Positions 45,806-52,310 of a stretch of DNA of 52,310 nucleotides are shown in pieces. The stretch is taken from the NCBI GenBank assembly GCA_016927475.1, contig JAFGMO010000096.1:1-52310 (forward strand), in the 5' to 3' direction. The first letter of the stretch is position 1. Each line of letters opens with the position of its first letter. The notes beneath the pieces were generated by a model. That model saw only the letters and a program-made list of their open reading frames with translations. It did not search any database and had not been told where the DNA came from. The stretch is from Candidatus Aminicenantota bacterium (GTDB lineage Bacteria; Acidobacteriota; Aminicenantia; Aminicenantales; Aminicenantaceae). Made by a program: the position numbers and the translations under genes.

Positions 45806-47011
45806 ATGAAAAAAGAAAGCTGGGAAAACATAAAAATTCTTATTGCGGGCGGAGGACAAGCCGGAGGAAGGATCGCTGCGGTTTTCCTTCGAAACGGAAT
45901 TCCTGTCGGCATTGTGAGCCGCAAAAAGGAGACAATTCAGGAAGCCCGTGAAGAGGTCTCCGCCCTTCTTTCAAAAGCCGGGAAGACAAGCGGGAGCAAA
46001 AAAGAACTTGATAAAATTTTTTTAACGGGACAGGAGATAGAAAATATTCTGAGAGCGGCTCAGGACGGGGGAAATCCGGATTTTATTGTTTTCCCACCGG
46101 AAAATGTGACTGAGGAAGAATCGAAAAAGCGGTTTCTTGAAGTCGAAAAAACCGTTCCTCCGCGGATTGTGCTGGCCCGGACAAACCTTTTTGAAAAACC
46201 GGAAAACATGGCTACGGAGACCCTCCACCCGGAGAGGGTGGTTTGGTGCTTTGTTTACCCTTTTGCTCTATCCCCATCAGCCGTGGAATATGGGGGGATA
46301 GAAAAAACAGGAGAAGAACACCTCCAAAAAACAGGCGGTTTGCTGGAGAAAGCGGCAAAAGCGACGCTGCGGCTGAAAAACACTAGGCCAGGTGGAGCGG
46401 GAATGGTCATCATTTCAGCCTTACTCCTTGAATCCGCCCGGCAGGTGGAAGAAGAATTCGACATTTCCGCCGTTGAAAAAGCCGCCCGCTCTGCTTTCGA
46501 AATAAATGAGGGTTTTTTGACCCTGATGGACTGGATGGGCATTCAGGATACGGTCTCTTTTTTGCAGGATTTTTCGCGTACCGAGAGCCCGCTGTTCGAT
46601 ACATATGATAATTTTTTTACTGTCCCCAGGATTATTGAAAAAAAATGGGAAAAAGAGAAAGATACGCCCGGATCTGCCCCTTTTTTTGTTAACAAACGAA
46701 CCCTGGTCCGGGAACCTGCCGATTTTATGATGGTGGACATGCTCAAAAAAAGATTTTTGGGTGTAGCATTTATGACGGCTTCGGAAATTGCAGGAGCCGG
46801 GCTTTCTGAACCGGCGGCCGTGGATAGTTTTTTCCGCCAAGCTTTCGGCTGGAAGGATGGGCCTTTTGCTTTGATGAATAAAACCGGTCTCGAGCAAGCC
46901 CTTCGTCTGGTCACGGAAAGGATGGAACTTTCTCACCGGAAAGAGATCAATTTTCCCATTCCCCGGAACTTGATTGACCGGACATCAGAGAACAAACCCT
47001 GGCCTGTTTAA
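45806..47011 (+). CDS. 3-hydroxyacyl-CoA dehydrogenase-like protein with altered active site
   Basis: A Rossmann dinucleotide site (ILIAGGGQAGGRIA, 11-24) and the C-terminal helical 3HCDH-type domains (INEGFLTLMDWMG, with a second related half FFRQAFGWKDGPFALMNKTG) identify the family. In the usual HPxxVxGxHFFNP segment this protein reads HPERVVWCFVYPF: the catalytic histidine is absent, with Cys148 or Phe149 in its place. It may therefore be a different oxidoreductase or a non-catalytic relative. The ATG at 45806 has GAGGGAG upstream and is preferred over an earlier GTG. 401 residues. Confidence 0.78.
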   Translation: MKKESWENIKILIAGGGQAGGRIAAVFLRNGIPVGIVSRKKETIQEAREEVSALLSKAGKTSGSKKELDKIFLTGQEIENILRAAQDGGNPDFIVFPPENVTEEESKKRFLEVEKTVPPRIVLARTNLFEKPENMATETLHPERVVWCFVYPFALSPSAVEYGGIEKTGEEHLQKTGGLLEKAAKATLRLKNTRPGGAGMVIISALLLESARQVEEEFDISAVEKAARSAFEINEGFLTLMDWMGIQDTVSFLQDFSRTESPLFDTYDNFFTVPRIIEKKWEKEKDTPGSAPFFVNKRTLVREPADFMMVDMLKKRFLGVAFMTASEIAGAGLSEPAAVDSFFRQAFGWKDGPFALMNKTGLEQALRLVTERMELSHRKEINFPIPRNLIDRTSENKPWPV

Positions 47012-47068
47012 GCGGCCGGCAATTTGGATTCCGAAACGGATATGGAAAAGAAACGGCAAAATTACGAT

Positions 47069-48097
47069 ATGAACATTCGGGAAACGCTGGAAAAGATAGA
47101 AGGGCGGACGTTATCCCCAAAAGCCTGTTTCAGTGCCCACACATTGGGAAGGGAGCGTCCGGAAAAACCCCATTCCTTTCGGACGGATTTTCAGAGGGAT
47201 AGGGACCGGATCATCCACTGCAAGTCTTTCCGGCGCCTGAAGCATAAAACCCAGGTATTTTTGGCTCCTTATGGCGATCATTTTCGCACCCGCTTGACCC
47301 ATACCCTGGAAGTATCTCAGATCGCCCGGACCATTGCCAAGGCGCTCCGGCTGAACGAAGATTTGACCGAAGCTATTGCCTTGGGGCACGACCTGGGTCA
47401 CACTCCCTTCGGTCATGCCGGGGAAAAAACATTGTCGTCACTCCTTCCCGGCGGCTTCAGTCACTATGCCCAGAGTCTTCGGGTCGTGGAGAAGCTGGAA
47501 TATGAAGGGAAGGGGCTCAACCTGACCTTCGAGGTCCGCGACGGCATTGTCAAACATTCCAAGGGCCGTGGAGAAATCCTGGAGAATGATCTCAAGAACA
47601 TGCCCCGGACTCTGGAAGGGCAGATTGTCAGGGTTTCGGATGTGATTGCCTATGTCAATCATGATATCGACGATGCCCTGAGGGCCGGGGTTATCAAGGA
47701 GAGCGACCTGCCCGGCCATCTTGTGAGGATTTTCGGCCGGTGGCACGCTTCCCGTATCGACCGCATGGTTGAGGACGTTGTCCGGGCCAGCCTGGATGCG
47801 GAATTGGAGCGTATCGCCATGAGCCCGGAAATCGCCCGGGCTCTGAGCGAGCTGAGGGATTTTCTTTACGAGAATGTTTATTTTAACGAAGAGTCACGGA
47901 GCGAGCTGGAGAAGACGGAAAAAATTCTTAAGGATCTTTATGAGTTCCTGTCCGTTCATCCTGAAGGATATATCAAACCTTATCCCGAAAATGACGATAT
48001 CCAAAAACGGGTAGGGGATTTTATCGCCGGGATGACGGACCACTATGCCATGAGGCTTTACAAGGAAATATTTTTCCCCAAATCCTGGCCCTTATAG
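47069..48097 (+). CDS. Deoxyguanosinetriphosphate triphosphohydrolase-like protein
   Basis: HD-domain dNTPase that hydrolyses dNTPs to nucleoside and triphosphate. Seen: [37 protein letters not shown] with metal His, [17 protein letters not shown] (the HD pair) and [13 protein letters not shown] with the last metal Asp. The start at [17 protein letters not shown] matches the family N-terminus; earlier ATG (47042) and TTG (47024) starts are possible and none has a clear ribosome site. A strong terminator follows. Confidence 0.93.
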   Translation: MNIRETLEKIEGRTLSPKACFSAHTLGRERPEKPHSFRTDFQRDRDRIIHCKSFRRLKHKTQVFLAPYGDHFRTRLTHTLEVSQIARTIAKALRLNEDLTEAIALGHDLGHTPFGHAGEKTLSSLLPGGFSHYAQSLRVVEKLEYEGKGLNLTFEVRDGIVKHSKGRGEILENDLKNMPRTLEGQIVRVSDVIAYVNHDIDDALRAGVIKESDLPGHLVRIFGRWHASRIDRMVEDVVRASLDAELERIAMSPEIARALSELRDFLYENVYFNEESRSELEKTEKILKDLYEFLSVHPEGYIKPYPENDDIQKRVGDFIAGMTDHYAMRLYKEIFFPKSWPL

Positions 48098-48102
48098 AAA
48101 TA

Positions 48103-48134
48103 GGGACGGGCTTTGACAGCCCGTCCCTTTCTTT
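48103..48134 (+). terminator. Rho-independent terminator
   Basis: A perfect 10-bp stem GGGACGGGCT / AGCCCGTCCC (48103-48112, 48118-48127) with loop TTGAC is followed by TTTCTTT. It ends the dNTPase transcript and lies between convergent genes. Confidence 0.85.
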
Positions 48135-48146
48135 AACTGTCCTGAA

Positions 48147-49229
48147 TTATTTTTTGAGCAGAATATCTTCAAAAAATTTCAAAGCTTCTTCATCACCTGT
48201 CTGTCCCAGCCAGAAAATAGCGGATTTTTTAACTGCAGGATTTTTGTTGGTTTTGGCGATATCGATGAGAAGCGGTACCGCCTGATCCTTCGGCAGCTGG
48301 CTGATGGCGAAGACGGCACTTTTTTTGAGCTCCGTGTCTTCGCCGCTTTCGACAACTTCCTTGAGGGCCGCCGTGCATTCTTCTCCGGCTTTCTGGCCCA
48401 GCCAGAAAATGGCGGATTTTTTAACCTCCCGGTTGGATTCCTTTTTGGCAATGCGAATAAGCTCCTGGATGGCGTTTTCCTGGTCGCTGAGCTGAATGGC
48501 GAAAACGACCTGTTTTTTTAATTCCGTATGGGAGGATTTGCTGAAGATTTCTTTGAGCGCGTTCAAGCTTATCGAGTCTTTGACATTGCCGAGCCAGAAA
48601 ACGGCATCCTTTTTGACCTCGAAGTCATAGTCTCCGAGGCCGACATTCCGAAGGAAGGGAGTGGTTTTTGACGTGTTATGGATACTTAAGGGAAAGATGA
48701 GTTCCTCTTGAAGATTGCTTTCGCTTTTGTTGAAGATTTTTTCAAGATAAGCGAAACTTTCCTCTGCCGATGCTTCGCCCACCCAATAAAGGGGGATGTC
48801 TTCAAAAATGTATTGCTGTTCAGGATCAAGAAGGGAGGTATCCAGGATCTGCCGGCCGTCGCGAAGCAAAAGAAGGCCGGCCGGTCTGTTTTCTTTGGTT
48901 GTACTTACGGAGCGGCTGAGACTTCCCCGGCGAGAGATCTTAATCCTGTTGTTTTTTCGCCGGACGGTGTAGTTGCCGGCAATGTCCCTATCGCAGCCGA
49001 AACGAATGCCGTGACGGCTGTCAAACAAATATCCCAGGAGAAAAAGCTGACCGCTTCCCGCTTCCTTGAAGGCCGCTTCCGCCCTCTGTTCCAGAGAAAG
49101 CCCCGGTTTGTCGATAAAGTGGACCTTGCCCTGGAGGAAATCTTCGCTTTGGAGAGCGAGAAGAGACGAAACAGCCGGAATCAAAATACCCAGGACTACT
49201 GAGGTTAAAATCCGTTGTTTTTTCCGCAT
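48147..49229 (-). CDS. Secreted HEAT-repeat protein
   Basis: Signal-like N-terminus (LTSVVLGILIPAVSSLLA). Residues 30-190 are a less regular domain with strands. Residues about 200-360 are HEAT-type repeats with the motif FWLGN/Q at 211, 275 and 339, exactly 64 residues apart; halfway units read KKQVVFAIQLS and KKSAVFAISQL. So each 64-residue unit contains two ~32-residue HEAT repeats of alternating type. The same period occurs in the neighbouring protein. Such alpha solenoids act as binding platforms; the partner is unknown. It follows the first HEAT gene by 12 bases in the sigma/anti-sigma operon. Confidence 0.85.
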   Translation of the reverse strand: MRKKQRILTSVVLGILIPAVSSLLALQSEDFLQGKVHFIDKPGLSLEQRAEAAFKEAGSGQLFLLGYLFDSRHGIRFGCDRDIAGNYTVRRKNNRIKISRRGSLSRSVSTTKENRPAGLLLLRDGRQILDTSLLDPEQQYIFEDIPLYWVGEASAEESFAYLEKIFNKSESNLQEELIFPLSIHNTSKTTPFLRNVGLGDYDFEVKKDAVFWLGNVKDSISLNALKEIFSKSSHTELKKQVVFAIQLSDQENAIQELIRIAKKESNREVKKSAIFWLGQKAGEECTAALKEVVESGEDTELKKSAVFAISQLPKDQAVPLLIDIAKTNKNPAVKKSAIFWLGQTGDEEALKFFEDILLKK

Positions 49230-49241
49230 TTTTGGTCTCCT

Positions 49242-50747
49242 TCATTTTTCCAGGATTTCTTTGAGAAAGGCAACGGCCTCGGGTCGTTCTGACTGACCGA
49301 GCCAGAAGATGAACTGCTTTTTCAGATCATAGTCTTTCTCTTTTTTTGCCAGTTCGATCATCTTCAGAACGGCTTCCTTGGAATCCTGTTGGGAAAGTCC
49401 GAAGATGATGGATTTTTTAACATCCCTGTCGGTCATTTCCTGATAGAATTGAACCAGCAGCGCGACGGTTTTGGGTGATTCTTTCTGGCCGAGCCAGAAG
49501 AGGGCCTTTTTTCGCGCTTCAATGTCTTTGTCGTTTTTCGCGATGTCGATGAGTTTGTCGACGGCTTTTTCACTATCATGCTGGGAGAAGGCAAAAATGA
49601 GGCCTTCTTTGTCCTTGGGATTGGTTGCTTTGCTGTAAATACGGATCAAGGTTTCCAGGCTTTTGGCGTCATCTCTCTGGCTGAGCCAGAAGACGGCCTT
49701 TTTTCTGGCTTCAATGTCTTTATCGTTCTCAGCGATATCGATCAGCTTATCCGTGGCTTTTTCGCTTTCATGCTGGGAAAACGAAAAAATGAGGCTTTCT
49801 TTGACTTTGGGATCTGTTGTTTTGCTGTAAATACGGATCAAAGCCTCCAGACTTTTGATGTCATCTCTCTGGCCGAGCCAGAAAATAGCCTTTTTCCGGG
49901 CTTCCACATCGGTATCGGATTCGGCGATTTGGTGGAGTTTCTCTGAAGCTTTCGGGTGTTCGTGCTGGGAAAAAGCAAAGATAAGCTTTTCCTTCATGTG
50001 AAGATTATCAGCTTTGTTGTAAAGGCCGATAAGGCCCTCAATGCTTTTTTCGTCTTCTCTCTGGCCGAGCCAGAATACGGCTTGGTCTCTGACCTTCTGG
50101 TCTCCATCGCTTTGGGCAAGGTCAATGAGCAGGGGAATAACGCGGGAATCGTCGGCTTGGCTGATGACAAAAATGGCTTTTTCCCTGAGTTTGGGATCGC
50201 CTTTTTCTTTAATGATCTTTTCCAGAAGGGGGATGGCCTTTTCCGCATCCACAGAAAGGAGGGCGTCCAGGGCGACAAGCTTAAGGGATAATTCCGGGTC
50301 TTCTTCTTCTTCCTTTAAACTGCCGTTGAGATATTGCCTGTATTGGGAAAGGCCCCTTTTGACGAGTCTCTCGGCGATCTCGATGCGCAGGATTTTGGCG
50401 TCGTCGACCCAGGAACTGTGGATGTGCTCCATGATCAATCGGTTAAGATTCTTTAAGGCATTTTCTTCGGTTGCCAACTGCTTTTCCAGGTCGGTTAAAT
50501 TTTTGCTGAGTTTGTGCATGCTGTATCCCAGCCAGTACAGGGATTCGTCCGTGTACCGGTTTTTTTCGAATTCCGAGATGACCTTTTCCAGGTTGGCAAT
50601 GGCTTGAGTCCAGTCTTTTTTGTAGATAAGATCTTTAGCCTTGTTAAAAAGTTCTTCGGCTTGCTCCGCTTTCTGCGCCTGTAAAGAAGCGCTGAAGCTA
50701 AAAAGCAGGAACAAGGTTACGGCAAATGTTGCATATTTTCCTTTCAT
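49242..50747 (-). CDS. Secreted TPR/HEAT-repeat protein
   Basis: Signal peptide at 1-24 (FAVTLFLLFSFSASLQAQ). Residues 26-80 resemble a tetratricopeptide/YbgF-like unit (AEELFNKAKDLIYKKDWTQAIANLEKVI). Then HEAT repeats: FWLGQ or FWLSQ at residues 225, 289, 353, 417 and 481, precisely 64 apart, each preceded by ARKKA or similar, and alternating with KExLIFxFSQH units. Adjacent units are nearly identical in protein and DNA, indicating recent tandem expansion. It is third in the operon after the ECF sigma and anti-sigma genes, so it is a likely envelope target or sensor of that regulator. Confidence 0.88.
   Translation of the reverse strand: MKGKYATFAVTLFLLFSFSASLQAQKAEQAEELFNKAKDLIYKKDWTQAIANLEKVISEFEKNRYTDESLYWLGYSMHKLSKNLTDLEKQLATEENALKNLNRLIMEHIHSSWVDDAKILRIEIAERLVKRGLSQYRQYLNGSLKEEEEDPELSLKLVALDALLSVDAEKAIPLLEKIIKEKGDPKLREKAIFVISQADDSRVIPLLIDLAQSDGDQKVRDQAVFWLGQREDEKSIEGLIGLYNKADNLHMKEKLIFAFSQHEHPKASEKLHQIAESDTDVEARKKAIFWLGQRDDIKSLEALIRIYSKTTDPKVKESLIFSFSQHESEKATDKLIDIAENDKDIEARKKAVFWLSQRDDAKSLETLIRIYSKATNPKDKEGLIFAFSQHDSEKAVDKLIDIAKNDKDIEARKKALFWLGQKESPKTVALLVQFYQEMTDRDVKKSIIFGLSQQDSKEAVLKMIELAKKEKDYDLKKQFIFWLGQSERPEAVAFLKEILEK
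49284..50093 (-). repeat. In-frame 192-bp tandem repeats
   Basis: Five consecutive 64-codon units inside the HEAT gene, from about residue 219 to 488. The middle units are closest, sharing NDKDIEARKKA and IRIYSK segments. The region can expand or contract by unequal recombination. Confidence 0.8.
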
Positions 50748-50759
50748 ATCTATGCCTCC

Positions 50760-51467
50760 TTAGATTTTGTTCAAGACTTCCATTTTAAAGAGGATGTCTT
50801 GCTGCTTGATGGCCTTCCTGATGAGTGAAGGCGTGTTTTCATCCCCTTTATTCAGATTGGATATATCCTTAAGAATAATGTCCACATCCTCGAGCAGACC
50901 GTAAACGGGATCAGCGGTTTCCCCTTTGAGAAGCCTTTTCAGAAGTAGGTTCTGAATAAGAAGATTTTTGATGACCTCACGGTCTATCAGAATGCGGTCG
51001 CTCCTTTCGCCCGGATCGTAGTTGGAGTATTCGATGAGAACCGGTTTCAGGTCCTCGAAGTGACTGCTCAGAAGTTGTTTCAGGTGAGCTGAGCCTACGG
51101 CTTGGATTTGTGTTGGGCTCTCCTGAGCGTGGTGTCCTAACCTGCCGATAAATACTCCCGCGGCGAAAACGAGCAAAATGCCGGCTGCGGCCAGGGCCGA
51201 TTTAAGCCCTAAAGAACTTAAGAAGGGCCTTTTTTCCTCTTTTCCTACAGAGGATTGGATGGCTCGCCAGCTTTTGTCCCAGTTTGCCTCCGGAAGAGTT
51301 ATGTGCTTGGTGGGTTCGATACATTGAAAGGCCTTTCGTGTTTCTTCCAAGTCCCGGCGGCAGTCCGGGCAAACGGCGATATGTTCTTCCAGTAGAGCTT
51401 TTTGTTCGGCATCCAGCTCCCCGTATAATAAAAGCGGAATGTCTTTTTTGTATTTTTTACACGCCAT
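50760..51467 (-). CDS. Zinc-finger transmembrane anti-sigma factor
   Basis: N-terminal ZAS domain with His29-x3-Cys33-x2-Cys36 (EEHIAVCPDC) and Cys3. One transmembrane helix at about 88-108 (ALAAAGILLVFAAGVFIGRL) precedes a 120-residue periplasmic helical domain (LKQLLSSHFEDLKPVLIEYS...LLIQNLLLKRLL). AAGGAGG lies before the ATG, which overlaps the end of the sigma gene by 11 bases. The periplasmic part may sense envelope state, perhaps through the secreted HEAT proteins encoded next. Confidence 0.88.
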   Translation of the reverse strand: MACKKYKKDIPLLLYGELDAEQKALLEEHIAVCPDCRRDLEETRKAFQCIEPTKHITLPEANWDKSWRAIQSSVGKEEKRPFLSSLGLKSALAAAGILLVFAAGVFIGRLGHHAQESPTQIQAVGSAHLKQLLSSHFEDLKPVLIEYSNYDPGERSDRILIDREVIKNLLIQNLLLKRLLKGETADPVYGLLEDVDIILKDISNLNKGDENTPSLIRKAIKQQDILFKMEVLNKI

Positions 51468-52041
51468 GGCTATCCTCCTTTAAGAGGGGTTTGAAACTTT
51501 TTTTGAGGGTGGCAATAGCACGAAAAAGCTGTTTTTTAATGCTTCCTTCCGTACAGTTGAGATATTCGGCGATTTCTTTGGTTGTCAATTCCTGGTAATG
51601 CCGTAGAATGAAGATCATACGCTGACGGGGGGAAAGTTTGCCCAGGAAGATCTCCATTTTTTCCTGTGCTTCACTTTTTTGCCTGGCCCATTCGGGATTG
51701 GAAAATCCGTCGTCTCCTTTGATGTTTTCGAGGGGGGTGTTTTCATGAATATTCTCTCTTTTTTGCTTGTTTCGCCGAAGGAAGTCGATGCTGCAGTTGA
51801 TGCCGATCCGGTAAAGCCAGGCGGAGAAGGGGGTTCCGTTCTGCGGTTGGAATTTTTCGAGATGGTGGAATGCTTTGATGAATATCTCCTGAAGAATGTC
51901 CTCGGCGTCTTCCGCGTTTTTTGTGTATTGAAAAGCTAAAAAATACATGCGCTTCTTATTTTCCTCAAAAACCTTTTTAAGGGCCTCCATGCTGCCGGCT
52001 TGCGCCTCAATAATAAGTTGATCGTTTTCCATGATAATCAT
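51457..52041 (-). CDS. ECF-type RNA polymerase sigma factor
   Basis: 194 residues. Region 2: MYFLAFQYTKNAEDAEDILQEIFIKAFHHLEKF in sequence, with WLYRIGINCSIDFLRR; region 4: LSPRQRMIFILRHYQELTTKEIAEYLNCTEGSIKKQLFRAI. The start may be 52041 or the ATG three codons later; neither has a clear ribosome site. First gene of the operon with anti-sigma and two HEAT proteins. The end of repeat copy C lies 39 bases upstream, and a TTGACA at 52132-52137 (minus strand) is a weak promoter candidate within that element. Confidence 0.93.
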   Translation of the reverse strand: MIIMENDQLIIEAQAGSMEALKKVFEENKKRMYFLAFQYTKNAEDAEDILQEIFIKAFHHLEKFQPQNGTPFSAWLYRIGINCSIDFLRRNKQKRENIHENTPLENIKGDDGFSNPEWARQKSEAQEKMEIFLGKLSPRQRMIFILRHYQELTTKEIAEYLNCTEGSIKKQLFRAIATLKKSFKPLLKEDSHGV

Positions 52042-52079
52042 TTTATACTATAGAACGTATAGAGGAACAGTATGGATGA

Positions 52080-52310
52080 CCTGCGTTATTCATAAATTTG
52101 GTCTCCACCATATGATAATATTAGTATTATATGTCAATTTTTTATATTTCTCTGCAGTGTTGATAATGAAACATTTTCAATAGCCGTTTTCTGGAAGAAG
52201 TCGGCCGAATTTACCTTTCAGGTGAGCCGATCTTACCGCATCTGCTTTGTTGCGAAGGACTCGCGGTGCGGAGCACAGCTTCATCCTTCGACGCCTCGCA
52301 TCTACGGCAA
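52080..52310 (-). repeat. Palindromic element copy C, cut by window edge
   Basis: On the minus strand, same family as copies A and B. The right end is CCTGCGTTATTCATA at 52080-52094 (reverse of TATGAATAACGCAGG). Stems: TAAATTTGG/CCGAATTTA (52093, 52205; one mismatch), TTACCGCA/TACGGCAA (52233, 52303; two wobbles), CGAAGGA/TCCTTCG (52253, 52284) and tip GTGC/GCAC (52266-52276). The 5' end of the element lies beyond the window. The ~100 bases within the last stem (52102-52204) are AT-rich and unique. Confidence 0.75.

Noticed and set aside
49242..50747. Long plus-strand frames within the HEAT gene
   Set aside because: Mirror-image frames produced by the repetitive sequence; they lack starts with ribosome sites and only reflect the repeats.
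1..52310. tRNA or rRNA genes
   Set aside because: No cloverleaf-like sequence with TTCGAATC-type arm or rRNA signature was noticed on reading; a covariance search was not possible.

Overview
The window reads as a chromosomal segment of a Gram-negative (diderm), probably anaerobic, amino-acid- and peptide-using bacterium. Diderm signs are several outer-membrane-like beta proteins, lipoproteins and Tat substrates. Fermentative signs are a tryptophanase-like lyase, indolepyruvate:ferredoxin oxidoreductase (IorA/IorB), a fused ADP-forming acyl-CoA synthetase and a large aminopeptidase P. The combination fits the Acidobacteriota/Candidatus Aminicenantes neighbourhood. That placement is inferred from gene content only; no rRNA or marker alignment was possible. 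No rRNA, tRNA, CRISPR array, integrase or phage gene was recognised.

Layout. 1-3.3 kb: an AAA/DUF4143 ATPase, a secreted MBL-fold hydrolase and a secreted protein of unknown function. 3.4-7.1 kb: a promoter-led, tightly packed cassette of a small possible leader peptide, a six-segment membrane protein with an internal duplication, a secreted coiled-coil/beta protein, and a cytoplasmic caspase-fold (C25/clan CD-like) peptidase. This is the best candidate for an undescribed system. 7.1-11.6 kb (minus): sirtuin, larC, folE, metG. 11.6-13.7 kb is AT-rich: a small repeat element, an ATC-hydrolase-like protein and a membrane-anchored AraC regulator. 13.9-17.2 kb: MTA phosphorylase, PfkB kinase, tryptophanase. 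17.4-21.8 kb (minus): yebC-ruvC-ruvA-ruvB-queA plus a small unknown. 22-28.2 kb: an SH3/beta-barrel protein, then a copper module (DUF2892 protein, YHS-HMA-HMA CopA, a 27-residue membrane peptide) and an ECF sigma/anti-sigma pair with a zinc-ribbon membrane protein. 28.3-36.5 kb: CBS/cysteine synthase, mnmA, GH127 lipoprotein, aminopeptidase P, System II cytochrome c assembly (ResC/ResB). 36.6-42.3 kb: an Rrf2 regulator, two tandem palindromic repeat elements, then iorA-iorB-acyl-CoA synthetase. 42.3-48.1 kb: GIN-domain lipoprotein, DUF6599-, DUF362- and DUF2284-type proteins, a 3HCDH-like protein and a dNTPase. 48.1-52.0 kb (minus): ECF sigma, zinc-finger anti-sigma and two secreted HEAT-repeat proteins built on the same exact 64-residue period. 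The right edge carries a third copy of the repeat element.

How it works together. Tryptophanase would release indole, pyruvate and ammonia. IorAB would oxidise aryl-2-oxoacids to acyl-CoA with reduction of an electron carrier, and the synthetase would conserve the thioester as ATP. The dispersed repeat element (about 190-250 bp, terminal inverted repeats near CCTGNNNTATTCAY, nested stems whose arms change together between copies) is the strongest non-coding signal. Its compensatory changes point to a conserved RNA or single-strand DNA fold.
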